Shown here: piece after piece, positions 1 to 8,551 of the stretch | How the letters are laid out: each line of letters opens with the position of its first letter | Position numbering within the stretch: the stretch's first letter is position 1 | Assembly (NCBI GenBank): GCA_000230935.2 | Contig: AGIQ01000001.1 | Coordinates: 744,001 to 808,000 of the forward strand | Direction of reading: 5' to 3' | DNA from: Mycolicibacterium rhodesiae JS60 | Lineage (GTDB): Bacteria > Actinomycetota > Actinomycetes > Mycobacteriales > Mycobacteriaceae | Length of the DNA stretch: 64,000 bases | The notes under the pieces: generated by a model | What the model saw: the letters and a program-made list of their open reading frames with translations, nothing else | Databases searched by the model: none | Told to the model about the DNA's origin: nothing | Translations under genes and position numbers: made by a program

Positions 1-725
1 TCCGGACCCAGGTGCGGGTGTTCGGTGCCGGCCGGACCGACGCCGGCGTGCACGCGAGCGGTCAGGTGGCCCATCTCGACGTGCCCGCCGACGCGCTGGC
101 CCATGCCTATCCTCGCCAGCCGCGGCCCGGTCCCGAGTTCCGGCCGCTGGTGCGCCGATTGGCCCGCTTCCTGCCCGAGGATGTGCGGGTGCGTGAGATC
201 GTCCGGGCGCCGACCGGATTCGACGCCCGTTTCTCGGCGCTGCGGCGCCACTACGCCTATCGGCTGTCACTGGCGCCCTACGGCGCCGAGCCACAGCTCG
301 CCCGCTACGTGACGCCGTGGACCAAGCCGCTGGATGTCGGCGCCATGGCGCAGGCATCCCGGCATCTACTGGGGTTGAACAACTTTGCCGCATTTTGCCG
401 ACACCGCCCCGGTGCGACGACCATTCGCGACCTCCAGCGTCTGGACTGGGAACGCGAGGGCGACCTGCTGACCGCGTACGTCAGCGCCGACGCGTTCTGC
501 TGGTCGATGGTGCGTTCACTGGTCGGCGCGCTGCTGGCCGTGGGGGAGGGGCGCCGCGAACCATCGTGGTGCGCAACGCTGTTGGGCGCGCAGTCACGCT
601 CAAGCGACTTCGCGGCCGCACCGGCGCGCGGCCTGACCCTCACAGGGGTGGACTATCCGCCGGACGACCAACTTGCCGCCCGTATCGATGTCACCCGCGA
701 CTTGCGGACCCTGCCGAAGCCTTAG
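1..725 (+). CDS. truA: tRNA pseudouridine synthase A, 5' end cut by window
   Basis: TruA converts uridines 38-40 in the tRNA anticodon stem to pseudouridine. The reading frame is already open at the left edge, so the N-terminus lies outside the window. About 240 residues are visible. They begin just before the family signature [14 protein letters not shown], whose Asp is the catalytic nucleophile (codon near 39-41). Further on, [17 protein letters not shown] and a C-terminal region with [14 protein letters not shown] also fit TruA. The stop codon overlaps the stop of the convergent cutinase gene by 4 bp. In M. tuberculosis truA (Rv3455c) also lies near cutinase genes and ESX-4, which supports the call. 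Confidence 0.96.
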   Translation, partial: RTQVRVFGAGRTDAGVHASGQVAHLDVPADALAHAYPRQPRPGPEFRPLVRRLARFLPEDVRVREIVRAPTGFDARFSALRRHYAYRLSLAPYGAEPQLARYVTPWTKPLDVGAMAQASRHLLGLNNFAAFCRHRPGATTIRDLQRLDWEREGDLLTAYVSADAFCWSMVRSLVGALLAVGEGRREPSWCATLLGAQSRSSDFAAAPARGLTLTGVDYPPDDQLAARIDVTRDLRTLPKP

Positions 726-1399
726 AGCTTGCTCGCCACGAAATCGGCGGCTTGGTCGATCATCCCGGCCTTTTGGTAGGCGGCGGCGAGGTGATCGGGC
801 CAGTTGGCCTCCCAGGTATCCGGGTCGGCTGGGTTGCAGATCGGGTCGGCGCCGTGGCAGAGCTCGATGGTCCGGTCCCGATACACCGGGATGAAGTTGG
901 TGATCGGGCCCAACCACTGAGTTCCGTTGCCGAACAGGGCGACTGCCGCGATGTGGCTGTCGGCGCCGGGAGGCAGGAGCGTCTTGAAGCCCATGATCGT
1001 AATGGGAAGCGCCAGAACCATATCGGTGGCCGCCGCACCCAGCGAGTAGCCGCCGAGGACCAGACGGGTGTTGGGGCAATTGTTGATGTTGTAGATGATG
1101 CGCTGGCTGATGTCGTTGGCGCCGATGTCGACCTGGTTGTCGGCTGGGTACTTCACCGCGTAGACGCCGATGTTCTGGTCGACCTTCGATCGCAGTGCGC
1201 TGACGAAGGCATTGCCGATGACGCCGGCGCCCGGCGATTCCAGACGACCACGCGCGAAGATCACCTCGACCGCCGGACATGCGGCCGCGGAGGCCACCGG
1301 CGTCGACGACCACGATCCGCCCGACAGAGCCTGCGGGCCGACCAACATCGTCGCGGCCGCGACGATTGTCGCGACCGCACCACCGAGTACCCGTCGCAT
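722..1399 (-). CDS. Secreted cutinase-like hydrolase with altered oxyanion residues
   Basis: A 225-residue cutinase-family alpha/beta hydrolase, exported through an N-terminal signal peptide (about residues 1-40, ending ASAAAC). Family members cleave carboxyl esters of lipids or polyesters. The triad is present: Ser119 in GGYSLG, Asp185 in CHGADPIC, His203 in PDHLAAAY. Four Cys suggest the two usual disulfides. Two positions deviate: FARGR has Arg where cutinases carry Thr/Ser, and GYSLG has Leu where they carry Gln; both positions line the oxyanion hole. The start at 1399 is chosen because it opens the signal peptide and sits 7 bp after the upstream cutinase, so the two are probably co-transcribed. 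The substrate is unknown. Confidence 0.9.
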   Translation of the reverse strand: MRRVLGGAVATIVAAATMLVGPQALSGGSWSSTPVASAAACPAVEVIFARGRLESPGAGVIGNAFVSALRSKVDQNIGVYAVKYPADNQVDIGANDISQRIIYNINNCPNTRLVLGGYSLGAAATDMVLALPITIMGFKTLLPPGADSHIAAVALFGNGTQWLGPITNFIPVYRDRTIELCHGADPICNPADPDTWEANWPDHLAAAYQKAGMIDQAADFVASKL

Positions 1400-1406
1400 T
1401 CCCACG

Positions 1407-2069
1407 CTAGAGCCTGTCTGCCGTGTATTGAGCGGCCTGATCGACCAAGCCGGAACCGATGTAGGCGTCCTGAAGATGAGAGGACCAGTTGCCGACCAGC
1501 GTGGCGGGATCGATGCCGTTACAGATCGGGTCGTCCACGTTGCACTGGTCGATGGTCTTGGGGCCGTAGAGCGGACTGTTCGCCGCGGACACCGGGCCGA
1601 AGATGCTGCGAGTGCCGTTGCCGAAGACGACCACCGCCGCGACATGAGGGGCCACCGACGGGGGTAGCGGGCTGTTGTAACCGTATTGGGACTCGGTCGC
1701 GCCCACCACGACGTCGACCACCGCGGCGCCCAGCGAGTAGCCGCCGGGCACCTGGCGGGTGTTCGGACAGTTGGTCGCCATGTACTGCATGTGCCGGCTC
1801 ATATCGTTGGCGCCGGGCACGATGTCCCAGTCGGCGATGTAGTTGACCCCGTACACACCCACGCTCTTCGGCGTCTTGCTCCGGAGTGCACCGACGAACG
1901 CATCGCCGATGCGGCCGACGCCGGGCGGTTCGAAGCGGCCGCGAGCGAACATGACCTCAACGTCGGGGCAGTCCGCGGCCGTCGCCACGGCGGTGGGCAA
2001 GATCGATGCGGCAAGGCACATTAACGCTGCCGCCCCGCTCAGCACCGCTTTCACGCGCATGGCAGCCAC
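1407..2069 (-). CDS. Secreted cutinase-like hydrolase with altered oxyanion residues
   Basis: A 220-residue secreted cutinase-family protein with a signal peptide over about residues 1-32 (ATAADC). Triad candidates are Ser112 (GGYSLG), Asp180 (CNVDDPIC) and His198 (SSHLQDAY). Like its downstream neighbour it has FARGR and GYSLG instead of FARGT and GYSQG, so the two are a recently duplicated, divergent pair within the four-gene array. Translation may start at this Met or at Met4 (position 2060). The loop before the C-terminal domain (ATESQYGYNSPLPP) differs from the canonical copies. Secretion and fold are secure. Whether it is an efficient esterase is not. Confidence 0.9.
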   Translation of the reverse strand: MAAMRVKAVLSGAAALMCLAASILPTAVATAADCPDVEVMFARGRFEPPGVGRIGDAFVGALRSKTPKSVGVYGVNYIADWDIVPGANDMSRHMQYMATNCPNTRQVPGGYSLGAAVVDVVVGATESQYGYNSPLPPSVAPHVAAVVVFGNGTRSIFGPVSAANSPLYGPKTIDQCNVDDPICNGIDPATLVGNWSSHLQDAYIGSGLVDQAAQYTADRL

Positions 2070-2113
2070 TGTACCGAGGCTGGGAGAGTGCTGGCAGCGA
2101 ATAAGTTCGCGGG

Positions 2114-2803
2114 CTACACCACGAGCAGGCCCGCGATGAACCCGGCGGCTTGCGCGGGTCCAGGACCTTTTTCGTAATCGGTGTGGGCGAACGGGTTGCG
2201 GCCACGCGAGCAGATCGGGTCGCCGTCGTTGCAGAGGTCGATGCCCTTACCGGCGAACGCGCCGCCCGCCGACGTGATCGGGATGCTGAACTTGGTGGAC
2301 GGATTGCCGAAAACCGCCAGCCCGGCAACCCGGTTGGCCAGGCTCCCCGCCAGCGGCGGGGCCGAGCCGACGTCGCCCACCTTGTTGCCCAGCGGGGGGA
2401 TACCGACCAGCATGTCGACGACCGCGGCACCCTGCGAGTAGCCGCCCAGGACAAACTTCGTCGCCGGGCAGGCCGCGGCCCTGTTCGCGATGTAATTGGC
2501 CGCGTCATTGGCGCCGTCGGCAGCGCCCAGGAAGTCGTAGGTCGCGGGGTAATTCACCGCATAGGCGCTCACGGAGCGCCCGCCCAGCTGGCCCTGCAGG
2601 TTGTCGACGAAGGCTTGTCCGACGCGGCCGATGCCGGCCGGTTCGCTGGTGCCGCGCGCGAAGACCACGTCGACATCGGGGCAGGAGTCGGCGTGCGCGG
2701 CCGGGGCGACGGTCGTCGGAGTGAGCAGCGCGAGGGCTGCGGTGACGACGGCGCTCGAGGCAATCCCGACAATGCGGGCTGCTGTCATGGTCGGCGTGGC
2801 CAT
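2114..2803 (-). CDS. Secreted cutinase-like serine hydrolase (canonical motifs)
   Basis: A 229-residue cutinase-family protein with a signal peptide to about residue 39 (AAHADSC). The canonical residues are intact: Thr52 in FARGTSEP, Ser123 in GGYSQG, Asp195 in CNDGDPIC and His207 in FAHTDY. Mycobacterial cutinase-like proteins act outside the cytoplasm as esterases, lipases or phospholipases. This copy carries a roughly 14-residue insertion (GNKVGDVGSAPPLAGS region) relative to the next copy. It is the third gene of a same-strand array, with 44 bp to the downstream cutinase and 78 bp from the upstream one. It corresponds in position to the Rv3451/Rv3452 cutinases; exact orthology is not established. 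Confidence 0.93.
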   Translation of the reverse strand: MATPTMTAARIVGIASSAVVTAALALLTPTTVAPAAHADSCPDVDVVFARGTSEPAGIGRVGQAFVDNLQGQLGGRSVSAYAVNYPATYDFLGAADGANDAANYIANRAAACPATKFVLGGYSQGAAVVDMLVGIPPLGNKVGDVGSAPPLAGSLANRVAGLAVFGNPSTKFSIPITSAGGAFAGKGIDLCNDGDPICSRGRNPFAHTDYEKGPGPAQAAGFIAGLLVV

Positions 2804-2881
2804 GGTGTTTTCAGACCCCCTTGGTCGCGAACATTCGGCTAATAGTCACACACCAGGTCGGGGCAGCCCAAACGCTCCGTC

Positions 2882-3538
2882 CTACAGCAGGCTGGCAACG
2901 AACGCGGCGGCCTGGACTGCCGACCCGTCGCCGCCGTAGGCGCGGTGGGCGGGCACGTCGTCTCCGCTGGTGCAGATCGGGTCGCCGGCATTGCACAGGT
3001 CGATGGCCCGGCCGCCGTAGACGGGGCTGCTGGTCAGCGGCAGGCCGACCTTGGCGGTGGGGTTACCGAACACCGCGATGGCCGCGATGTGATCGGGCGC
3101 GTTGGGTGGCAGCGGGTTGTTGAAGCCGATCGCGGGGAAGGGGACCGCGGTGATGACGTCCATGATCGCGGCACCTTGCGAGTAACCGCCGAGCACGAGC
3201 CTGGTGTTGGGGCAGTCGTTCATCACGCCCTGAATGAAGGCACTGGCGTCGTTGGCGCCGTCGGCCGCGGCCAGGAAGTCGTAGCTGGCCGGGTAGTTCA
3301 CCGCGTACACGCCCATCGAGCGGCCGCCGAGCTTGGGGCGCAATGAGTTGACGAACGCCTGCCCGACGCGGCCGATACCCGGTGGTTCGTCGGTGCCTCG
3401 GGCGAACACCACCTGGACGTCATTGCAGTCGGCGGCTGCGGTGGGCAGCGCGGCCGGGCTGACCAGTGCGGCCAACGCCATCAGGACGACGGCCGGGAGG
3501 GACAGCAGGAGGCGCTTTGATGCCGCGGGAGATGTCAC
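2882..3538 (-). CDS. Secreted cutinase-like serine hydrolase (canonical motifs)
   Basis: A 218-residue secreted cutinase, first gene of the minus-strand array. The signal peptide runs to about residue 37 (PTAAADC). The motifs FARGTDEPPGIGR, GGYSQG (Ser120), CNAGDPIC (Asp187) and PAHRAYG (His198) give a complete triad and a normal oxyanion hole. It closely resembles the third array member (shared VGQAF, GGRS, AVNYPA and AADGAND segments), so the array is two canonical plus two divergent copies. The start is the Met ahead of a Lys/Arg-containing signal sequence. The likely role is extracellular ester or lipid hydrolysis. Confidence 0.93.
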   Translation of the reverse strand: MTSPAASKRLLLSLPAVVLMALAALVSPAALPTAAADCNDVQVVFARGTDEPPGIGRVGQAFVNSLRPKLGGRSMGVYAVNYPASYDFLAAADGANDASAFIQGVMNDCPNTRLVLGGYSQGAAIMDVITAVPFPAIGFNNPLPPNAPDHIAAIAVFGNPTAKVGLPLTSSPVYGGRAIDLCNAGDPICTSGDDVPAHRAYGGDGSAVQAAAFVASLL

Positions 3539-3599
3539 ATCTGGATGTTACCGATGGGAGCCGTGATTCATTCCCGACGTTTGCTCCGCGTGGCGCGTT

Positions 3600-4604
3600 C
3601 TAGGCCCGTGCCGGGGTGTTCGACTCCTCGATCGGCCCGGCGTCGGGCCACGCCGCGGCCGTGACGGCGGCGCTGCGGTCGCCCTGGCGGGCCAGTGCCA
3701 GACCGAGCAGGACCACCACGCCGCCGACCGCCTGAGTGACGGTGACCGCTTCACCGAGCAGCACCCACGCCGACAGCACCGCGAAGAGCACTTCGCCGAG
3801 GCCGACCAGGGATGCGAAGCTCGGCCGCAGCCGTGCCACACCGCTGATGCCCAGCGTGTAGGCGATCGCGGTGGCGACCACGGCCAGCATCAGCACCGGA
3901 ACCCACCACGGCACGGTCAGCCCGGCGACGTCCGCGTTGTCGGCGGTGAAGGTCAGCGGCATCACGCCGGTCAGGCCGAGCAGCGCGACGGCGACGGCGC
4001 CGACCACGAGACCACCCGCGGCCAGCGTGATCGAGTTCAGGCCGCTGCCGTCTGCGGTGACTTCGTCGGACATCATGAAGTAGCAGGCCGCGCAGATCGC
4101 CGCCGCCAGACCCCAGGCGATACCCGTCGCATTGATGTGCGCATCACCGGAGAAGACGTTGAGTACCAACATGATTCCGGCGACGGCGAGGGCCACACCG
4201 GCCAGCGTCATGGGGCGCGGACGGCGCCGGGTGGTGCCCCAGATCCAGCCGACGACCAGGATGGGCGCGGTGTATTCCAGCAGCAGCGCGACGCCGACCG
4301 ACAGGTGCGAGACCGCGTTGTAGTAGCAGAGCTGGGCGCCGGCGATGGGGACGAGCCCGTAGGCCACGACGGTGCGGGCGTGCGCACGGGCTTCGCGAAT
4401 CCAGTCGGGCTTGACGATGGTGGCGAAAGCCGCCATGACCAGTGCGCCGCCGGCCAGCCGGGCGGTCACGGCGGCGGTCGGCGACCACCCGGCCTCCATC
4501 AGTGACTTGGCGAAGGGGCCCGACATGCCGAATGTGAACGCCGATCCGATGGCGAACAGCAGACCGAGCCGAAAATGGTCTTGGCCACGAACCGTCGTCG
4601 ACAT
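3600..4604 (-). CDS. EamA/DMT-family membrane transporter
   Basis: A 334-residue integral membrane protein built from two EamA repeats, about ten transmembrane helices in all (for example LLFAIGSAFTFGMSGPFAKS, LLLEYTAPILVVGWIWG, LVGLGEVLFAVLSAWVLLG). The family includes exporters of amino acids, metabolites and drugs; the substrate cannot be read from sequence. I place the start at 4604 (MSTTVRGQDH), preceded by a G-rich Shine-Dalgarno, rather than at an upstream Met that would extend into the divergent promoter. It diverges from the CGNR gene across a region with three GTCATGA repeats, suggesting shared control. Confidence 0.88.
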   Translation of the reverse strand: MSTTVRGQDHFRLGLLFAIGSAFTFGMSGPFAKSLMEAGWSPTAAVTARLAGGALVMAAFATIVKPDWIREARAHARTVVAYGLVPIAGAQLCYYNAVSHLSVGVALLLEYTAPILVVGWIWGTTRRRPRPMTLAGVALAVAGIMLVLNVFSGDAHINATGIAWGLAAAICAACYFMMSDEVTADGSGLNSITLAAGGLVVGAVAVALLGLTGVMPLTFTADNADVAGLTVPWWVPVLMLAVVATAIAYTLGISGVARLRPSFASLVGLGEVLFAVLSAWVLLGEAVTVTQAVGGVVVLLGLALARQGDRSAAVTAAAWPDAGPIEESNTPARA

Positions 4605-4644
4605 GAGGGCACCCCCGTGAATGTAATGAGTAAAATAACTGTTG

Positions 4645-4698
4645 GTCATGACACTATGTCCCGAGGGAGTCATGAGTCAAATGCTTTTCAGTCATGAC
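4645..4698. promoter_or_regulatory. Three GTCATGA(C/G) repeats in a divergent promoter
   Basis: The 8-mer GTCATGAC, a perfect palindrome, occurs at 4645-4652 and 4691-4698, with a one-base variant GTCATGAG at 4669-4676. The spacings of 24 and 22 bp are about two helical turns, so all copies face one side of the DNA. They straddle the start of the CGNR-domain gene and lie upstream of the EamA transporter. I read them as a probable operator, perhaps for the CGNR protein itself; that assignment is inference. Confidence 0.45.
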
Positions 4699-5235
4699 AC
4701 GGAGCTCACTTTGCGGGCCGCGTGTGCGTTGGTTAACAGCGATCGCGTCGACGGCGACCAGCTGGCAGATCTGCCTGCCCTGGATGCGTACCTGAACAGC
4801 TACGGCTGGACCGGCCGGCGCGACCACGACGACGCCGAGGTGGCGTCGGTGCACACGTTGCGCGGACGCTTGGGCCGGATCTGGGCCGCCGCCGGCGACG
4901 AGGCCCGCGCCGTCGGGCAGATCAATGCGCTGTTGTCCGACACCAGGGCGTCGCCGTGGCTGACCCGCCACCCCGAGATGCCCGAGTGGCATCTGCACCT
5001 GGCCTCCATCCATGACCCGCTGGCCCAGCGGATGGGCGCCGAGATGGCGATGTCGCTGGCCGACCTGGTCCGCTCCGGCGAGCTGCGCAGGCTCAAGATC
5101 TGCGCGGCACCGGACTGCCATGCGGTGTTGATCGATCTGTCCCGAAACCGGTCGCGGATATTCTGCGACACCGGAAACTGCGGCAACCGACAGCATGTCG
5201 CCGCTTATCGGGAGCGTCGCTCGAAAGAGGCGTAG
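4672..5235 (+). CDS. ABATE/CGNR zinc-finger protein
   Basis: A 187-residue protein with an N-terminal helical ABATE-like domain and a C-terminal CGNR zinc finger. The finger reads CAAPDC (Cys144, Cys149) and CDTGNCGNRQHVAAYRERR (Cys165, Cys170), a C-x4-C ... C-x4-CGNR pattern. CGNR proteins are thought to be stress-related DNA-binding regulators. The start could be ATG 4672 or ATG 4681: the GAGGGAG motif at 4663-4669 is very close to the first and rather far from the second. It is divergently transcribed from the EamA exporter, a common arrangement for a regulator and its target. Confidence 0.85.
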   Translation: MSQMLFSHDTELTLRAACALVNSDRVDGDQLADLPALDAYLNSYGWTGRRDHDDAEVASVHTLRGRLGRIWAAAGDEARAVGQINALLSDTRASPWLTRHPEMPEWHLHLASIHDPLAQRMGAEMAMSLADLVRSGELRRLKICAAPDCHAVLIDLSRNRSRIFCDTGNCGNRQHVAAYRERRSKEA

Positions 5236-5246
5236 CGTCACCTGTC

Positions 5247-6497
5247 ATGCGCGCACGGGGGCGTGACATCGACATCATGGTCTTCGGGGCCACCGGCTAC
5301 GTAGGCAAACTCACCGCCGGATATCTCGCCAGATCCGGCTCGGGGTTACAGATCGCGCTTGCCGGACGGTCGCAATCCCGCCTCGAGGCGGTGCGAAACA
5401 GTCTCGGCGGCAGGGCCAAGAACTGGCCACTGGTGGTTGCTGACGTGGACCAGCCGGGTTCGCTGGACAAGATGGCGTCCCGAAGCCGGTTGGTGCTCAA
5501 CGCGGTTGGTCCCTACACCAGATACGGCCTGCCGGTCGTCGCGGCCTGCGCGGGGGCGGGTACCGATTACATCGACCTCACCGGCGAGGTTCCGTTCGTG
5601 CGGCGCAGTATCGACCAGAGCCACCGTCGGGCGAAAAAGACTGGCGCGCGCATCGTGCACTCGTGCGGATTCGATTCGATCCCTTCGGATCTCACCGTGT
5701 ACGCGCTGAGTCGCCGGGCCGCCGCCGACGGTTCCGGTGAGCTCGCGGACACCACGCTGGTGCTGCGGGACTATTCCGGTGGCTATGCCGGCGGTTCGGT
5801 GGCGACGATGGTGGACCTGATGTGCCTGACATCGTCGGATCCCGTCGTGCGCCAGATGCTCGACGATCCGTACAGCCTCAGTCCCGACCGGGCGGCCGAG
5901 CCGGATCTCGGCCGCCAGGTCGACCTGCCGTTGTTGCCGGGTCACGAGGTCGCCCCCGAATTGGCGGGCTTGTGGACAAGTGGCTACGTGATGGCGCTGT
6001 ACAACACCCGCTGCGTGCGCCGATCCAATGCGCTGATGAAGTGGGCCTACGGGCGCAGCTTCCGCTACACCGAGACGCTCATCATGGGATCGTTCCCCGG
6101 TGCGGCCCTGGCCGGTGCGATGTTCAACGCAGGCATCGCCACGGCATCCCGCTTCGGCGGCAACTACTTACGCATGCTCCCAACGGGTTTGGTGGACCGG
6201 ATGACACCCGCGGCGGGCACCGGCAATGACATGGGTTCGCGGGGGCACTATCGGGTCGAGACCTATGCCACGACGACGACCGGCCGCCGTTATCGGGCCA
6301 CAATCGCCCAGCCCGCCGACCCGGGCTATTCGGCGACAGCGCTGCTGGCCGGTGAGAGCGCGCTTGCCCTCTTGCTGGACCGCGACCGCCTGCCGGACCG
6401 GCACGGGGTGCTGACGCCGGCCTCGGCGATGGGGGATGTGCTGCTCGACCGACTGCCGGCGGCGGGCGTGACGCTGGAGACCGTGAGCCTGCCCTAA
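5247..6497 (+). CDS. Saccharopine dehydrogenase-like NAD(P)-binding reductase
   Basis: A 416-residue protein with an N-terminal Rossmann domain (DIMVFGATGYVGKLTAGYLA, dinucleotide loop near residues 14-20) followed by segments typical of the saccharopine dehydrogenase-like superfamily (VLNAVGPYTRYG, GTDYIDLTGEVPF, GFDSIPSDL). Mycobacterial relatives include Rv2449c and the trans-acting enoyl reductase Rv2953, which work on lipid intermediates. A short hydrophobic stretch near SFPGAALAGAMFNAGIA suggests membrane association. It follows the CGNR gene by 11 bp on the same strand, and its stop overlaps that of the convergent FAD oxidoreductase by 4 bp. The true substrate is unknown; lysine metabolism is unlikely. 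Confidence 0.85.
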   Translation: MRARGRDIDIMVFGATGYVGKLTAGYLARSGSGLQIALAGRSQSRLEAVRNSLGGRAKNWPLVVADVDQPGSLDKMASRSRLVLNAVGPYTRYGLPVVAACAGAGTDYIDLTGEVPFVRRSIDQSHRRAKKTGARIVHSCGFDSIPSDLTVYALSRRAAADGSGELADTTLVLRDYSGGYAGGSVATMVDLMCLTSSDPVVRQMLDDPYSLSPDRAAEPDLGRQVDLPLLPGHEVAPELAGLWTSGYVMALYNTRCVRRSNALMKWAYGRSFRYTETLIMGSFPGAALAGAMFNAGIATASRFGGNYLRMLPTGLVDRMTPAAGTGNDMGSRGHYRVETYATTTTGRRYRATIAQPADPGYSATALLAGESALALLLDRDRLPDRHGVLTPASAMGDVLLDRLPAAGVTLETVSLP

Positions 6498-8551
6498 GGC
6501 ATGTAGAAACCCCGGATGTGGTGGTATCGGCCGTATCCCAGCAGGGCGTTGGCCGCCTGCAGTCCCGAGACGACGGCGGCTTCGATGCAGCCCGCGTTGA
6601 TGCCGCAGTCGGTCCAGTCGCCGGCGAGCACCAAGTTGTCGTAGCCGCTTTCGTCGGGCCGCAGGCGGTACTTGTCCGATCCGGGAACCGACAGCACGTA
6701 GCGGTCGGACGGGTCGATGTTGACGCTGACGTGCTGGGTCTCCAGTGCGGCGACGCCTTGTGCGTCCCCGGCACCGGAGAGCAGCCCCCAGGTGAACCCG
6801 CCTTCGGACACTGCCCCGGGCAGGTACATCCCGACGTGGCGGTTCAGATAGTCCACGGCGTTGGCCAGTACCCGCCTGCGCTGGCCTGCGACGTATGCGG
6901 CGGGGTCTTCGGTGGTCGGCCACGGGGCGTCCAAGGCGCCGCAGAAGTAGGCCACGGTATGGGGCTCCTCGGCGGCGGGCCAGTCCTCGGCCCACAGCGT
7001 CTGCCCCATCGACGCCCACGTGTCGAACGGCGAGACGTAGCCACTGGTGGTCACCCCAGGACGATGCCAACCCAGTGCGGATTCGGTTGGCCGCAACCAG
7101 AGTTGGAATGACTGGGTGGCCACCGTCCGGACGTGGGTGGTCATCTCGTTCCACTCCGGCCGGTCGGCGATGAGTTCTCCTGCCACGAGTTCGACCATGC
7201 CCAGCGACGCCGCCAGCACCACCTGATCGAAGTCTGTTCCGCGGCGCAGGATGCGGGTCTCGGCATCGGTGCGTCTGCCGAAATGGGATTCGAGCTCGCC
7301 CAAATCGGTTGTGGCCTTGAGTTGTTCGTAGCGGGGGCGGGCGGGGAACACCGGCAGTCCGTCGGCGGGCACCAGCGGGTCGTAGGTGTCGAGCCCGGCG
7401 GCGAGTTCGACCTGACGGCCCATCGTGATCGCCTCGATGCCGTGCCGGTGAGCATCGAGGTGTAGCGCGTCGAGGCGGTGGAAGAACTCGAACCGGACTC
7501 CGCGCCGGCGTAGCGCCTGATAGATCGGCGCGATGATGACGTCGCCCATGCCCGCGGTCATCTTCCAGAAGAACGCACCCTTGTATTGGAAGAGCGCTAT
7601 GCCGGTGAGCAACACCGCCACACCGGCGCCGAAGGTCGGCCTGTCGAAATCGCCCTCCTCGTAACCGAACACCATGTCGTACATGCCTCGGATCAGCGGG
7701 AAGTCGAGGACGTCGGGGTCGGCGCCGTGGCGCAGGATCCAGGCGCTGTACTCCTCGTCGTTGATGGCGCGGAAGCCGCTCGGGTCGGTGATCAGCCGGT
7801 CGGCGATCAAGCCACGGGCGGTGGCCGCCAGCAGCGACATCAACAGCCACAGGCGTTTGTGATCTGGGCGACGCTCGTAGTCCAGCGCTTCGCGCACGGC
7901 GTCGAGCGCCTCTTTGAGGAACCCCGCCGCGGAGCCTTCCGCGGTGCGGGGCTCGATGAGGGCGCCCAGCGTGGCCAGTGTGGCCCGCCGCACCGCGGCG
8001 ATCCAATCGGCTGACTCAGGCTGTGGGCTGACGGACAGGGTGAGATCCTTTCCTGTTGCCGCGCTGAGTGATTCGGCGAAATCGAGAAGCAGTCGCAGGG
8101 TCCTGGCGGCGAACTCGACCACCGTCAGTTCGCGTCCCGTCGCACCCGGTTCGCCGGGCAGTTCCGGGGTGCGGCTGAACTTGCCGGACCAGATCAGCCA
8201 GTCGTCGCCGAATCGGTCGGCCATCCCGAGTTCTTCGGCGGGCGTCAGCGCCTGATCCCAAGTCTGCACCGGGCAGCCGGGATCGGTGTTTTCCCGGTCC
8301 AATTCGGCGTAGCACTCGCGCAATAGGGCAAAGGCGTTCTCGTAGGAGCCCAGCCAGATGTGCAGGCCGTGCTCCTCGATGCGGTTGTGCTCGCCGCGAC
8401 TGGAGGCGCCCTTGCCGCCGAGGCGCCAGCCACGCTGATAGACGGTGATCGACTCGAAGCGGTCTTGCCACCGGCCCCCAGAGAGCCGCCACGCGGCACT
8501 GAGCCCGGCCATGCCCCCGCCCAGGATGGCGATCCGGCTGCGTCGTCTCAC
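6494..8551 (-). CDS. FAD-dependent amine-oxidase/desaturase-like oxidoreductase
   Basis: A 685-residue flavoprotein. The FAD-binding dinucleotide motif AILGGGMAGLSAAW lies at residues 8-21, followed by GWRLGGKGASSR and HGLHIWLGSYENAF, which fit the amine oxidase/phytoene desaturase/hydroxysqualene dehydroxylase group. Near the C-terminus GDWTDCGINAGCIEAAVVSG is the usual second FAD-contacting segment. The GTG start overlaps the stop of the cyclase/ATPase gene (GTGA), so it is the last gene of a coupled minus-strand operon. With a polyprenyl diphosphate synthase in the same block, an isoprenoid or carotenoid-like substrate is a reasonable inference, but nothing in the sequence identifies it. 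Confidence 0.85.
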   Translation of the reverse strand: MRRRSRIAILGGGMAGLSAAWRLSGGRWQDRFESITVYQRGWRLGGKGASSRGEHNRIEEHGLHIWLGSYENAFALLRECYAELDRENTDPGCPVQTWDQALTPAEELGMADRFGDDWLIWSGKFSRTPELPGEPGATGRELTVVEFAARTLRLLLDFAESLSAATGKDLTLSVSPQPESADWIAAVRRATLATLGALIEPRTAEGSAAGFLKEALDAVREALDYERRPDHKRLWLLMSLLAATARGLIADRLITDPSGFRAINDEEYSAWILRHGADPDVLDFPLIRGMYDMVFGYEEGDFDRPTFGAGVAVLLTGIALFQYKGAFFWKMTAGMGDVIIAPIYQALRRRGVRFEFFHRLDALHLDAHRHGIEAITMGRQVELAAGLDTYDPLVPADGLPVFPARPRYEQLKATTDLGELESHFGRRTDAETRILRRGTDFDQVVLAASLGMVELVAGELIADRPEWNEMTTHVRTVATQSFQLWLRPTESALGWHRPGVTTSGYVSPFDTWASMGQTLWAEDWPAAEEPHTVAYFCGALDAPWPTTEDPAAYVAGQRRRVLANAVDYLNRHVGMYLPGAVSEGGFTWGLLSGAGDAQGVAALETQHVSVNIDPSDRYVLSVPGSDKYRLRPDESGYDNLVLAGDWTDCGINAGCIEAAVVSGLQAANALLGYGRYHHIRGFYMP

